DNA from: Aquilaria yunnanensis
Taxonomy: Eukaryota; Streptophyta; Magnoliopsida; Malvales; Thymelaeaceae
DNA: 64,000 nt
NCBI GenBank assembly: GCA_039654915.1
Contig: CM077594.1
Coordinates: 87,806,893 to 87,870,892 of the forward strand
Reading direction: 5' to 3'
Part shown: piece after piece, positions 12,101-23,558 of the stretch
Layout of the letters: every line of letters starts with the position of its first letter
Position numbering within the stretch: position 1 is the stretch's first letter
Notes under the pieces: model-generated
What the model was told of the DNA's origin: nothing
The model's database searches: none
The model's input: the letters and a program-made list of their open reading frames with translations, nothing else
Position numbers and translations under genes: made by a program

Positions 12101-15100
12101 ACTTGGAGTCGCTTGAGCCGCTCTAAGCATCTTGGGATTGAGAAGGAGAATAGGTGCACTAAATGGTTGCAATTTTCAATTATCAAATTGGTCAGATTTC
12201 CAAGACTGCTAGAAACTTCTGATGGCATCCTATCCTGCCATATCTGTTTCACATTAAGCATTGATAACTGCAACTTCTCTAACTGGGGCAACAGTACCTG
12301 CACACCACAAACATGAGCAGTTAATTTTAGCATATTCAATTAAAAGCAGAGCCAAAGCAATGACTTACCAAACATATGAAGAGTTGGTTAGGGCTTACCC
12401 TTTTTTCATCCGTACTAAAATGGATCATTATTGCTCCACATGTCCCATAATGTTTTTCACTTCTTTTACTTTTTTTTACTTTTTGAAATTGAGTTTGACT
12501 CAATTTATCGATTGTTGTTAAAAATTCTTAGAAATTGCTATTTTGAAAGTACAAGGTTCCAATAACATTTGCATATAAATTTGTTTATGTGTTTGTTGCA
12601 TACAAAAAGAAGTATCAAATCATACTCACTTTTCAAAAGTCACAAGTGACATAGTTTATGGGACGGAGGTAGTTTTAGTTTTTTGGGTTTCTAGAGAACC
12701 TTTATAGTGAAGTTGATTCAAATGATTCCAATAGCTAGTTTTATGATTAATTAGACCACTGTAACCTCCAGATGTATGACTTGTTTGTAAACAAGATTAC
12801 TCTTCTCAAAATTTGCAAGAGGTACAAGAGCATAAGCTTTACCTTTCCATTGAAAAGTGATTGCACGAGGCCTTGTGACAATAAGCTAACAAATTTTGGT
12901 AGCCGCCGCAATGTTAAGGACCGCACATTTTTAAGGAGCTCCATATCATAGCCAATTGATTCAGTAGCACCAAAGCCATCCACCATTTCCCCACCAAGAA
13001 TTTCTACGAGGTTGTCACAATCATTTACTTCAATCTCTTCAAGTTGGGGAAGGTACTTAACCATAGAACACGTGAAGAGATTATTCAATTTACCACAATC
13101 CTCTACTTTCACAGTCTTTAATCTGACAAAGGCTTCTACTGTAGGTTGGCCATGACATATCTTCTCCAAATTACTCAATCCATTGAGAATCAGGGACTCC
13201 AAGGAGGGGAAAGCTTTAGTGCAAGAAGGAACTTCCTCAAAGTTGATGAGATGTTGAATACACGAGTTATTTTTTATTTTAAGATTCTTCAACTGCTGAA
13301 ACCCTTGTCTATCTAACTCTTCAAGCAAATTCTCAACACCAACTTTATCAAGATTCAAGTCTTCAGTGTTCTGCAATAGTTGTTTGATATTGTAAGTCAA
13401 ATCAGTACCAGTGTCCAGCTTGACTTTCAATTGCCTATAAATATTGTAGTACGTGCGAGACCACTTCCACCCATCACCTATAAATATTCTGTATGCTATT
13501 AGATTTTCGAAATACGGGTCCTCTGGTATCATTTGTATTGGGAAAATATGAAACTGTAAGATTTTAAGATGAGGCAAGTCTTTCAGCTCATCAAGGCTAG
13601 CATTTCCCTGAACACCCCATTTCGAAAAACTGTTACCCATATAGAGCTCCTCTAATCTGGTCAAGCTTGAGATGATTTCTGCTGGAATCACTTCGAGATT
13701 GCGGCACTCACTCAAATCTAGCACCCTTAGTTGTGTCAGTTCCTTCATATCTTCCGGAAGTTTCTCAATATCAGAACCAGTAAGGCTCAGGATATCTAAT
13801 TGCTGGAGTTTACCTATAATTGATATGTCCTGCATTCCAGAGCACCAATCCAAACACAAGGTCTGAAGGTTCCCCAGATAAATTAATGACTCGGGCAGTG
13901 CAGATAATTTTTCAAGATTTGTCAAATCAAGCACTTTTAGCTCGGTCATTTGTTGAAAAAAATTATCCGGGACCCTTAGAGAAGGATAACCATTCAAAAG
14001 TATGAGAAACTCTAGTTTAGAACATTCTAAAATGTCAGGAAGCTCATGAATTCCAGATGGAAACGATATATGTCTGCGATGGATGAGTTTTTGCTTTGTT
14101 GACAGTGACTTGAAATCAATTCCATCCTTGATCACCAACATCTTATCTCCTTCTGCAATAGTGATGGCAACATCTCGGAAAAGGTCATGCATTTTCACCT
14201 TTTCATCCGTATCACCTTTGAGGAGCAAACTAGAAGATATGAGCTTACGAAGCAATGCATTCACTCTGTTTCTTGCTTCATCTAAAGTGTGAGCATCACT
14301 AAATAGTCTCAGTCCTACACTGTACCATAACAAGTAAAGGACGTAAATGTTAGCACCTTGAGGATGCATACCACAGAGTAGGAACAACTGCTGTGCCTCT
14401 TTGTCCTTCAACATTTTATAACTCAGCTTCAACGCGGTGTAGACACTTTCATCCACCTCATTTATTTTTCCGGGCCCTGACTTTTCTAGTTTATGGCGCA
14501 AGTCCTTCCAAGCATCTACACTGGTATTTCCGGTGTTCAGCAATGCCTTCGCCACAGCCTCAATAACAAGTGGTAACCCAACACACTTATTGATAATCGC
14601 ATCTGCAACTGGCCCATAACTGGGTTGAGTAGGGACATTCCCTACTGTTTTTGTGAACAGAACCTTTGACTCTTCAAAAGTCAAAATAGCAACTTCAAAG
14701 TTCTTGTTAGATTTCATTACACGAAGCACACCTTGGCTTCTGGATGCCATCAGCAGCTTGCAACTGCTGACAGTGTTGGAGAGGAGCATCTCGCGGCCTC
14801 TCACAGTCTGGTCTCCTTGGGATAAGATTCCGATTTGTTCTAATTTTAGCTCACCCCAAATGTCGTCTAAAATGATGAGAATCCTTTGACCATTGTTCAG
14901 CCGGTCACTAATCTCAGTTGCTCTTCCTGACTCATTCTCGCTACTTAACTTCAGGCCTAAGCCATCTGCTATATCTCCTTGAATTTTTCTTATTTTTGGT
15001 TTGTTGGTAATAGCAGTGATGACAACCTCATCAAACAAGCAATTTTCCCTTGCTTGGTGTCCAATTTTGCGCACAAGCATGGTCTTGCCAACACCTGGCA

Positions 15101-15698
15101 TGCCGTGCACCCCAATCCTGTTGACACTTGGATCTTTTAACGCCGCCATGATGCCTTCAAAAATACTGTGCCTTGACTCAAAGGCATCGAACTCTTGGAC
15201 CAGTTCAGGCCTTATTCCTTGCAAAACTCGGCGGTTGCCCACTCGCTCAAAGTTGTTGGCATCAGTATATTCCTTCAAGAGTTTCTCCATGTCTTTGCCC
15301 TCCTTCTCAGCTTTCTTGCTCAACTGGCGTCGGGACCACAAATCGGGACAGAGGCCCAGAAAACGCTGGACCTTCACATTCTCGACAGCGTTATTGAATT
15401 CCTCAGTCTTTTCAGGATTCAGCTTCGCATTTGAGGCTTCCAACCACTTGTGCACCTCTTCATAAACCATCTCCCTATTTCTCATAGCATGTTCAACGTT
15501 ATTCTCAACTCTTAGTTTTGCTGCCTTCAGCTTGCCCATCTGCTCATTCAGCTTTGTCACCTTCTTCTCGTGCTTGAAGAAATAACCATATTCACGTTTA
15601 ATGAAATCTACTGGCTTCTCCCTTACAGAAGCAGGGACAAGCGCGTTAAAGAAACCAGCAATTGCAACCCACAAGTTACAAACAGGAACAGGAACCAT
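9027..15698 (-). CDS. CC-NBS-LRR disease resistance protein (RPS2/At4g27190 type), 5-exon model with internal stop
   Basis: An intracellular immune receptor of the CNL class. My model joins 15698-12843, 12297-11845, 11767-11024, 10703-9882 and 9173-9027. Every junction is phase 0 with GT-AG ends, and exons 2-4 each begin with Val. Residues 1-150 form a coiled-coil-like N terminus. The NB-ARC shows P-loop GMPGVGKT (199-206), kinase-2 LIILDDIW (274-281), GLPL (374-377) and MHD (503-505), followed by leucine-rich repeats. All these key motifs are intact. In exon 4 an in-frame TAA at 10536-10538 ends the protein at about 1406 residues, while the same frame continues with LRR-like sequence for 218 more codons. 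Without the stop it would be about 1670 residues. Either a truncated allele or an early pseudogene. No close paralogue lies in the window. Confidence 0.85.
9882..10703 (-). CDS. CNL exon 4: LRR block with in-frame TAA
   Basis: 274 codons in one frame from VISGLEELLVEDVNMIKCIS, through a TAA at 10536-10538 (after LLPEF), then KKFPNLQDLQLTDCIGVRLV and on to FGDINTTVQK at a GTAAGA donor. The residues on both sides of the stop form a continuous LRR. The context TTT TAA AAG is one C-to-T change from a Gln codon. Confidence 0.75.
11024..11767 (-). CDS. CNL exon 3: LRR block
   Basis: 248 codons from VTLPNVETITISHIK to a donor at CAACAG|GTATCT. It contains further LRRs, e.g. FSKLKELKVKFCENLEILF and GLPQLDRLTVCKCEKMEEIV. 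The acceptor is ttatacacag. Phase 0. Confidence 0.8.
11845..12297 (-). CDS. CNL exon 2: LRR block
   Basis: 151 codons from VLLPQLEKLQLSMLNVKQIW to KPLFDKK. The acceptor is ttgtggtgtgcag and the donor AAGAAA|GTGAGT. It carries the irregular LRR pattern of this subfamily (NLTNLIIENCNHLVHLFSFS, RLKRLQVSGCENM). Phase 0 at both ends. Confidence 0.8.
12433..12669. mobile_element. Diverged Stowaway-like MITE in CNL intron 1
   Basis: The right side ends gggacggagg followed by ta, the reverse of the Stowaway CTCCCTCCGTCCC terminus. The left side has tgtcccataatgtttttcac, an imperfect inverted match to gtgacatagtttatgggacg. The left terminus is decayed, so the start is approximate. Confidence 0.45.
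12843..15698 (-). CDS. CNL exon 1: CC, NB-ARC, first LRRs
   Basis: 952 codons with no lesion. I chose the Met at 15698, which reads MVPVPVCNLWVAIAGFF, because alignable coiled-coil sequence starts there. An in-frame Met 60 codons upstream (15878) would add a Ser-rich, basic extension unlike usual CNL N termini. Motifs in order: coiled coil, P-loop, kinase-2, the RNBS-B-like KLLMASR, GLPL, LFLLCGMHP, MHDLFRDVAI, then LRRs from about residue 560 (VLDLTNLEKLSALPESL and following). The donor is at GGAAAG|GTAAAG (exon end 12843). Confidence 0.9.
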
Positions 15699-16149
15699 TT
15701 TCTCTCTCACTCTCCCTTCAACAGCCCTTTTTCTTTTAGGTGGTTTGGAATTTGGAACAATGAAGGAAAGAGAACTAAGGCCGCGCAAACTTGGAAAACC
15801 AAAGGAAGATTGAGAGCTGATTGTTGTGTAGTCGCTGGGTAAAAGCAGTAAGGGTGAAATAGAACAGTAGCAGAACAAGTCAAATTGACTTCTCTGTGCT
15901 GCTAATATTCAAGAGATCATGTTAAATCATTCACATGCTGATAGTCAAAATCCTTGTTCCTTTTGGGTTCTAACAATTGTAACCCCGTTAAATAAAAGCT
16001 AACAAAAATATCCCATCACAAAAAACCTTGATTACTTCTATTTTTTTCAAGCGGAAGACTCGTATAATTACTTCAGAACCTAGTTTTATCACCTTTTTTT
16101 GGTACAGAGAAGAGGGCCTAAGGAGTGAGTAAGGGATTGACCATTGAAT
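15699..16149 (-). promoter_or_regulatory. Upstream region of the CNL gene
   Basis: The promoter and 5' leader should lie here. The frame stays open upstream to an ATG at 15878. No unambiguous TATA box stands out; AT-rich stretches lie at 15985-16060. Confidence 0.35.
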
Positions 16150-17045
16150 CTTTCAATAATCAAGGTGTTAAATACTGTTATTGCTAGATATACCGTACCC
16201 TGAGATTTTAAGGTATACCGCACCGCATAACATTACCGTTATCATAAAAAATAAATGTTAAAATATTATTTTTAGATGACACAATTTGTTTAATAATTTA
16301 TTTTTATATATTTTATATGTATTCTAATTTTTCTCATCATAATTTGTCAAATATAAATAAAATATACATTATAGAAGATACTTTTTTAATACAAAAAAAA
16401 TAAAAAAATGTTATATATGGAACAAAATAAATAATACTAAAAAAATAATTTATTAATATAAGAGAAAAAAAATATTTTAAAAAATAATAATACATTTTCT
16501 AATAAAAGTTGGAAAGAAAGAATCAGATAAAGTTACTTTGGTCAAACATTTACTCAAGGGCAATAATTCATGTGAGGTAAAAGAGTACGAAAAGTAATTA
16601 TAAATTAAAAAAAAAAAAAAAGGAAAGAGGGAAACAAAAGCTGCGACCAGCCGACCACGGACCATCCATTAAGTTTGCATATACCTTGTATATACTACAA
16701 ATATAAATAATACCATTCATTAATTTTTTATATTAATTAAGAAAAGTTAAAAAAATTAAAAGTAAATGATTATTTTATGATACGTGTATTATTTATATTT
16801 TAATATTTTATATTTTTGTGATATTTTGATGTAAAAAAAATATCCCCAAAAAATAAAATATCTCGGTACGTACCACACGGTATTTGCGGTATAACACGAT
16901 TTTTTTTTTATAAAATACATACAAAAGTGCGCGGTATGTGATATACCACGAAATACCGCAATATACCGCTCGGTAAAATGACGAAATGCGTAAACATTTG
17001 TACCGTGTACCACGTATCTACAGTAAACAATATACCACGGCATTT
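16150..17045. repeat. Diverged inverted-repeat element rich in ggtataccg words
   Basis: The left end (16180-16245) carries ataccgtaccc and ggtataccgcaccgcataa. The right end (16860-17040) carries many cggta/taccg palindromic words such as cggtatttgcggtat and ataccgcaatataccgctcgg. The A/T-rich interior is non-coding. This looks like an old DNA-transposon derivative, but no TIR or TSD could be set. Confidence 0.4.
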
Positions 17046-17954
17046 AATTCAATGTCGATAACAACCACAAATCCTAACCACTAGGTTAAGGCTTTGATTT
17101 AATTACTTTTAATGGTAATCATTTCCGATAGATCAATTTGTGAAGTTCTAAAAGTAATTTTTCGCTTGTAGTATCGTAGAGCAGTGTAAATAAATAACTT
17201 ATTATTATTATTGTTATTATTATTACTATCTTACGTATCAATATTTTTACTTTGAAAAAGCACCTTACCCGAGCAAGACTTGGGAAGTTTTTTCTTGTCT
17301 TTTTTTTTTTTTCCCCGGCAGAAGTCTTTTCCATATGTTCACTGGTGAGTTTAGTTCCACACCAGTAGATAGCTAGATTTTCTATTATTTTCTTTTCTTT
17401 TTCATATGTTCACCTATTCCACTATCGTCAATTGGAAAACCTGACAAGATTACATGGTTGACAGGGTCACTATTTTATAAAATGTAATATGACGTCAATC
17501 AACAAAAATTATAATGCAAGTGGATGTCGAGATAATATGGAGTGTAGAAAGTCAATGAATAATGTGTTCAAAGCTCACTGAATCACTTTCTCGGATTAAT
17601 CATGGTATCAAAAAAAGTTAAAGAAAATCATTGAGTTAATTTCTGTGACTAATCAGTAATCATGATAATATTTTTTTTAAAAAAACAGAAGTAAAAAGTT
17701 GATAAAATTTGGTGGTGACCGTATAAAAGTAGCAAAGTTAATTATTTTCTACCAAGATGTAGATGATAAGTCCTAAGTCATATAATCTTTCTATTTTGGG
17801 TCATTGCTCTTGGTCCCAACTGCCGCTCCTACTCTTATTTTTACAACACTTTCACCGACTTAAATTCTAAGAAGTAACGCTCCACTCTCACCTACTTGCT
17901 GCCATGGATGAGCTTCGGCAAGGCGTTGATCCCTGCCATAGATGTTGTTAGTGG
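17046..17954. other. Intergenic, nothing recognised
   Basis: AT-rich with a pyrimidine tract at 17300-17320. No coding frame or repeat boundary is visible. Confidence 0.4.
17195..17230. repeat. Short (ATT)n microsatellite
   Basis: Interrupted run of about 10 ATT units. Confidence 0.8.
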
Positions 17955-18232
17955 CGCCTGCAGGATGGAGAGGGGAGGGGAGTTTTTTTGTTAAATTTCA
18001 ATGTTTTGAATATTATTTGTTAAAGGAAAAATTTTAGGGATTAAAGTAAGTATTTTTCCCTACAATGTGATGCTGATGTGGCATTTTCCATCATACATAA
18101 CATTTTTGCTTAAAAAATGGGCCAAAATGAAACATGTTATTGAGGTTAAGGACACACTATGGGCAAAGTGAAGGTTAGGGTTAAAACGGAGACAATAATT
18201 ATTGGTTGGGGGTAATACGTGCAATTTAACCC
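17955..18232 (+). mobile_element. Right arm of a second foldback Mutator-like element
   Basis: This stretch matches the right arm of the 4095-5510 element: gccaaaatgaaacat, gaggtta, gtgaaggttagggtt, ggttgggggta and a cgtgcaatttaaccc end line up in order. The opposite arm is absent or too decayed to see. It is a solo arm from deletion or recombination. Confidence 0.65.
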
Positions 18233-18285
18233 AACAAAAGACAAGTTTTATTCGACAACGGGAAGATGTAGGGACAAAGGCAGAG

Positions 18286-18567
18286 ATTGGCCATCATATA
18301 TTCATGCACCATCATATGCATGAATATATGCCAAGTGGCGAGCAATTGGCGAGGAGGATAAAGGGCATGGAGGAGTTTCTCTACTGTGTCCTGGAGACGC
18401 TGCCGGCAAAGGTTCTGCTGGAAATGAAGGCGCCACTAAAGGACCCTAAGGTGTCGGAGATTTCTGCTGCGGAGTTGCTTGAGGTGGATGGCATTTTGTT
18501 TGAAATCTCGACAAGTTATGGTTGCATGGCGGCACAAATGAAGGCGTTCTTTGATACGCTCAGGTAG
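18286..18567 (+). pseudogene. WrbA/FQR1-like NAD(P)H:quinone oxidoreductase exon fragment
   Basis: The frame reads SGEQLARRIKGMEEF, then LETLPAKVLLEMKAPLKDP, then ELLEVDGILFEISTSYGCMA and AQMKAFFDTL. This is the flavodoxin-like fold of plant FQR1 (family pattern PETLPEEVLxKMxAPPK, then LxEADGFxFGFPTRFGMMAAQFKAFFDAT). A donor-like TCAG|GTAGCT closes it. The N-terminal FMN-binding T/S-x-YGH strand is missing, replaced by a repeat-rich leader beside the transposon arm, and no later exon was found. GFPTR is changed to EISTS, which would harm flavin binding. A relic. Confidence 0.75.
18295..18330. repeat. Perfect 14-bp inverted repeat
   Basis: catatattcatgca at 18295-18308 and its exact reverse complement at 18317-18330, with an 8-bp loop, inside the start of the quinone reductase fragment. 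Confidence 0.85.
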
Positions 18568-18653
18568 CTAATTAGGACTGAACTAGAAAATAGTAAAGTG
18601 CTATGACTCAAATAAAAAATTTTACTAATTTGTAGGACTAATTGTGCACTCCT

Positions 18654-18669
18654 CCCCCCCCCCCCCCCC
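18654..18669. repeat. C16 homopolymer
   Basis: Sixteen consecutive C after cct. May be a site of assembly or sequencing length error. Confidence 0.9.
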
Positions 18670-18839
18670 TCTGTGACTTCTTAGCAGTCGAATCTAATGG
18701 CAAGATATTATTGCAACAATTTCATAGTTAGAGGATGGCCGGTGTAATAATCAGTAGTTGTAGGACGATTAAGCAACATGATATTAGTTTAGGGACAATG
18801 GCTGTCATTAACCCTATTCACTATGTTTTTGAGAGATTT

Positions 18840-19184
18840 AAGGCTGAAAACGAGTTGAGCCGAGCCGAGCCGAGTAGTAGATTGATCATTTTCGGCTTAA
18901 ATAATTTATCGAGCTTGATCTTTTGTTCATGTTTGGATTGAAAACAATATAAATGACCTATGAACGAGCTGTTATCTGATTGAGCTCGAGTTGAGTTTGA
19001 GCTGTTCACTTAAATTAAAGAAAAAATCTAAAATTAGACCGAGTCAAGCCAAGTAATAAGCAAATCAAGCTTTATTTGAATTGTATATTGAGCTTTAAAT
19101 TTTGTTCAGACTTGGGTTAATAACTTTTCGAACAAGTCACGAACGAGCTTTAAGCCGAGCTATTTGTTCATTTTTCCACCCCTA
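18840..19184. mobile_element. hAT-like non-autonomous element, right end
   Basis: Carries multiple gagcttgag/gagctcgag/gccgagcc words typical of subterminal hAT repeats and ends tttttccacccctag, the reverse of CTAGGGGTGG-type hAT TIRs. No left TIR or 8-bp TSD was identified. Confidence 0.45.
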
Positions 19185-19931
19185 GTGAGATTTTGCAAAG
19201 TCTTAATACGAGGTAATAAAAAGCAAGCAATCAATAAGAAAATAGTAATCAAGAATTCACACGTCAAGTGCAGTCACCAAGAACACTAAAAAAGTTGATC
19301 GACAGGAAGTAGGCAACCACTTTCCACAGGCCAATTAGCTAGAACTTTATGATATCAACATAATGAAAATACCAGAAGAAAGGAGGAGAAAAAAGAATCA
19401 TACCTTCACCAGAAACAACTCGATTATATTATAAAGCAGCGGGTCCATGCTTCTGGAAATCAAACTCAGCTATAATAACTAGCATTTAAGTTGAATATGT
19501 TATGTTCAACCATGGATCTCACGCCCAACCGGCAACAAAACCTGAAATTCACAACTAGAAATGAAGTGGTTTCTCAAGAACATAATAAGGTTTGAAGAAA
19601 ATGCCTACATTTTTTGCCAAATGTCATAGCAATATTATGGCAAACGACGAAAGGTTTGAAGAAAATGCCACATAGCCAGCCATGATTTAGAGTAAATCAA
19701 AGATCTAATAGAATAAATTGAAAAGGAGTTCGCCAAATGTTTTAAATTCCTACGGCCAGAACCCTACAACAATGAAAAGGAAGTTTAAAGGCCGGGTACA
19801 CAAGCATGGTGTACGACAGACTTTAGATGCCCACATTTCCAAAATAAAAAGTTTACTTCCAGAGAGAGAATCCCCACAGCCTGTTTAGAAAGAGGCGGAG
19901 ACAGAGAGAACAGTTTTAAAGAAGAAGTTAC
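19185..19931. other. Intergenic or intronic, nothing recognised
   Basis: No coding frame with recognisable motifs. It could be downstream sequence of the exon series beginning at 20007. Confidence 0.35.
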
Positions 19932-20007
19932 CTCCATGGTGAACAAAGAAGAAAATTGAACCATCCACTTGAAACCTTCCCCATCACTAAATGTACGTAG
20001 AGTTGCT
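19932..20007 (-). pseudogene. Exon-like segment of unidentified gene
   Basis: A 76-bp minus-strand segment lies between a good acceptor (ttttgcag) and donor (GAG|GTAACT) and reads TLRTFSDGEGFKWMVQFSSL. I do not recognise the family. It is the most 3' of several exon-like pieces on this strand that continue past the copia element to 29658. Confidence 0.35.
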
Positions 20008-20748
20008 CTGCAAAATGCCATAGATTATCATGAATTGATCTAAACACCTATCAGGAACAACTGTCGGTTTCACATGATCCTGTAACCTATTCCCAACTAA
20101 TCTGAACAGCCTCTCTCATCTATGTGAAACTAAAGAAAGCATCATGAATGAAAATAACGAGGAAAAAAACAAGATTATAATCCCAGTAACTTATATAAGC
20201 TTACACCTGCAGACTTATTTTGTAACAAAAAAATAGTGAAAAAAATACAATTTACGAAGCGGGTATAACTTCCATAAATGTTCTGACCCACAATCAACAA
20301 AGTTCGAGCAGAATTATGAAATTGAGTACACACTAGTTACAGTTAATATCCTCAACTTTAAAATCTTAGGAGAAATGCTTGAAGGTTGAGCTTTTAAGGG
20401 CTAAAACAAAGCTAAAAAAAGCTACTCTTCATGCCATGCATCCAAACAACAATAACAATGGACAGAACACAATAGCTCATCATTATTCTTGATTAAGGGA
20501 AAAAGGAATACCAGCAGTTTTGGAACTAATATCCCAAGTTCTTACATTCCAATCCCGTAAAAAAGCTGGATGCCAGGGCATGCAACTCATGGACATTAGC
20601 CAAAAGAAAGGGGGGGCTAGCATGAAGGCAACAAAGGATAGAAGAACATGTATCAAGTCTCATATTTGACCAACCAGAGTAACCTCAAGTATTCTATCCG
20701 AGTTTTAAGGTTCATGGTAATTTTGAAGCAACTTTCAAACAAGCTAGA

Positions 20749-22166
20749 TGTTGGGTTTCGGGAGCCAAACAGCGCAGCGGAATTTAACCGAAACCCTCCA
20801 GGATCCAAGTGAAACGAGGTAAACCGGGTGTTCGAAAATTTCATACCTAATTTTCGGTTGAGATCTCTCACTCAACTGTATAGTCGAATCACAAAACCTG
20901 AATAGTTGACGTGTTCAGGCTCTCTATGGTATCCACACGAGCCTCTCGGGATCACCACGCTTCCACCACGTCCCGGCAGATGCGTTTCTCTTGCGCTCGC
21001 AGTGCTAGCTTGCGTCCTCCAAGGAATTGCAAGAGAAGAGTGCGGCTGTCCTTTTGGGAGGCTAGGGCAAGGAGACCTACGAATTTCTCACTTAAAAGTT
21101 GTATTTATAGTGAGACTCAACTTCCAGGCCTAATGGGTTTCAAAGCCCTAATCCAATTAGGATTTAATTTCGGGCTTAATAATGGCTCAACTCCTTGGCC
21201 CATTATTAATACGAAATTAAAGTGAAACCATAACCCAAATAATTAGCCCATGCACTCTAATGATCCAAATAGCTCTATGTGTGCGACCCAATAGGCTCTT
21301 GCCATGTTGGCAATGATCATAAATCACATTTATGATCATAAGCAATGAGCGGTGTCTAGCAACACATCATTGCTACCCAAGTGACAAGATTGTCGGTGAA
21401 TCGACTAAACCTTTATGATCATCACCGATATATGCCATTGTCCCTTTGTCCAAGATATCAAGACTAAGCACAAGACATGGAATGTGTCACTCTCGTATAG
21501 CCTAATCTTTGGTTTCTTGATTACCGAGTAGACCAAATTAAACTGACGACATTGATATCATATATCAACTCATCGGAGCATGGCCATGCATTTTCTAAGT
21601 CTCACTCTATCAAGGGGCCCAAAGATATCACTCCCGTTACATAGGAGGGACAAATCCCATCTTGATCATACAAATCCCTCCGCATGATATGTGACATACC
21701 CAATGACCTCCTTCGAGTTCACTCAGTTACGAGCAACAAAGGAAAGTATCAAAGTATGTGACTCACATGTAGGGAACCTTGATGATCTTAGGTCGAAGGA
21801 CTACATATACCATGATCACTATGAGAATCACTTATGACACTCATATAACGATCCATGAAGTGTTCTCATGGTGGGTCGGTCCAGTACACAAGTTCTCCAA
21901 CTTGTACCCATATGTAGACTACATATCTCATATTAGTCTCCACATATGCTAGTCATTATGTATTATTGCAACCCGCTCCACAATAATACTAGACTAGGGA
22001 CATTTAAGAATATCATTATTCTAGGGTTACAATTATGTTTATTACGTTACGCAGAAACAAAACAACAAACATAATTGCTGGATTAATGCCTTAATAAAAT
22101 ATCATGACTCAATGTGTAAAAATACAATCATCTCATGATTGGCTTTTTTTGGGCACAATACTAACA
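20749..22166 (-). repeat. Solo LTR, copia-like, TSD ctaga
   Basis: The 1418-bp segment starts TGTTGGG and ends CTAACA on the plus strand. It is flanked on both sides by ctaga (20744-20748 and 22167-22171), a perfect 5-bp target duplication. A TATA-like ctataaatac on the minus strand (21101-21110) sets the orientation, with U3 at the high-coordinate end. No internal retroelement sequence adjoins it, so it is a solo LTR left by LTR-LTR recombination. It sits within the unidentified gene relic. Confidence 0.85.
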
Positions 22167-22376
22167 CTAGAGGCACTGGACAGAAAAGGTTATATATGTA
22201 TCAGATATGCAGTCTCTGGAAATACTGAAATACCAAGTACATTTCTAAATCTATGCATTTTTTTTTTTTTGTGATCTAACCTTTTAGACATCAGTTTATT
22301 GGTTTTTAGAATCTTAGTAGACTCTTGAGGTATTTAGGCATCAGCAATTTATTGGCAAACACCAACGATAAAGCTT

Positions 22377-23098
22377 TTATGAATTCTCAAAGGACATTCC
22401 AGGGAACTTATGACCAGTATAGGCTTCCCACACAGCAGCAATCAAGCTCTCTTGTAGAGAAAAAAAAACAGTAAATATACGATGCCCAAATTGCACAAGC
22501 ATTATGATTGAAGCACTCAAACCAGATACTTTAAAGCATAGATGACTAGAAAGAAAATACAAGCACATCCTAAACACGCGTACCAACCAAAGATGTCAGG
22601 CACAATGCCACATAACTCCAGGTCAGTGATAGATGACTTCTTAGGTACTCTATGCAATCTTTCATCACTTCTTATACCCTGAAATATCAGAATTGTTTAA
22701 ATAATTGGCCAAACTAACAAATTATTTATGAACACCATAAAAATAAAAACTTGAACACTAAGCCTGAATTAACCTCTTGCATGTGCTTACCTCTGTAGAA
22801 ACTGTAAATTAAAATAGTGAAGAAGTGAAGAGGGTTTTTTCAGTTTCTTTTATTGAATCCACTCACTAGCAATGATTTGATCAAGTAAAGATCCACTCTC
22901 CAGAATAAGCATGTAAAAGCTTGAACTAATCTAGAAGTAGGAAAAGAAAATTCATTTCACATAAATACTGGATATGCATAGGCATTTAGATGCCTGACAA
23001 TGGATGCAATAGATGATTGTACCAGCAGTCAGACACTTCTTTGAACAACAAGCAACAATTTCCCATAATCCTGTTTGGCTATTACCATTCCTCACAAC
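22377..23098 (-). pseudogene. Three exon-like segments of unidentified gene
   Basis: Minus-strand segments with splice-like ends. About 22952-23098 (acceptor attggcag) reads VVRNGNSQTGLWEIVACCSK, then TAGTIIYCIHCQASKCL. 22588-22678 (acceptor atatttcag, donor TTTG|GTTGGT) reads IRSDERLHRVPKKSSITDL and ELCGIVPDIFG. 22377-22450 reads ESLIAAVWEAYTGHKFPGMS and ends at a stop. Cysteine pairs suggest metal binding in the first. I do not recognise the family. Coherent exons with splice sites suggest a real, perhaps broken, gene. Confidence 0.4.
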
Positions 23099-23200
23099 CT
23101 GCCAATAAAAATGCATCATTATAGACCACGATGGAGCAAAAATATGCAAAACAAGGTTCGTAGTTTTCGATTATGATGCTAGGCTGATTTGTTTGCACTA

Positions 23201-23368
23201 TGTTGGAAAGTCAAACCTGTCATTTGTATTAATAGTAAATATATATTTGTTTTCCTTATGTATTCCTTGATTGTAGCAGTGATAGAAGTAAGCAAGTTGT
23301 ATATATATCTTCTCTCAAACATCAATGAAATTTATTCGAGCCAATTCAATCTTTCTTTCATCTCTTCA
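23201..23368 (+). repeat. 5' LTR of copia element
   Basis: Starts TGTTGGAAAG, ends TCTTCA directly before the primer site, and repeats at 29105-29272. Confidence 0.95.
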
Positions 23369-23380
23369 TGGTATCAGAGC
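23369..23380 (+). other. Primer binding site, tRNA-Met
   Basis: tggtatcagagc immediately follows the 5' LTR and is complementary to the 3' end of plant initiator tRNA-Met. Confidence 0.95.
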
Positions 23381-23558
23381 AGGACTAAGATCTTCACTCA
23401 TTTTTTTCGTTGTACACTACTTTCTCCTGTGCATCTCTTTTCATCTTTCCCTCTCTCCAGATCGGATTTCATCTTCATCCATCTCACTGTTATTGCCATC
23501 GTCGAGCTTTGCTATTCTTCTGGATCCATCTCTGCTACTGTTCTCTAGATTTTTGTGA

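Noticed and set aside
15001..15465. Plus-strand 154-residue open frame over the CNL gene
   Set aside because: Antisense shadow of the intact NB-ARC reading frame.
23369..23380. tRNA gene because of tggtatcagagc
   Set aside because: Only the 12-base primer complement is present, at LTR borders; no cloverleaf.
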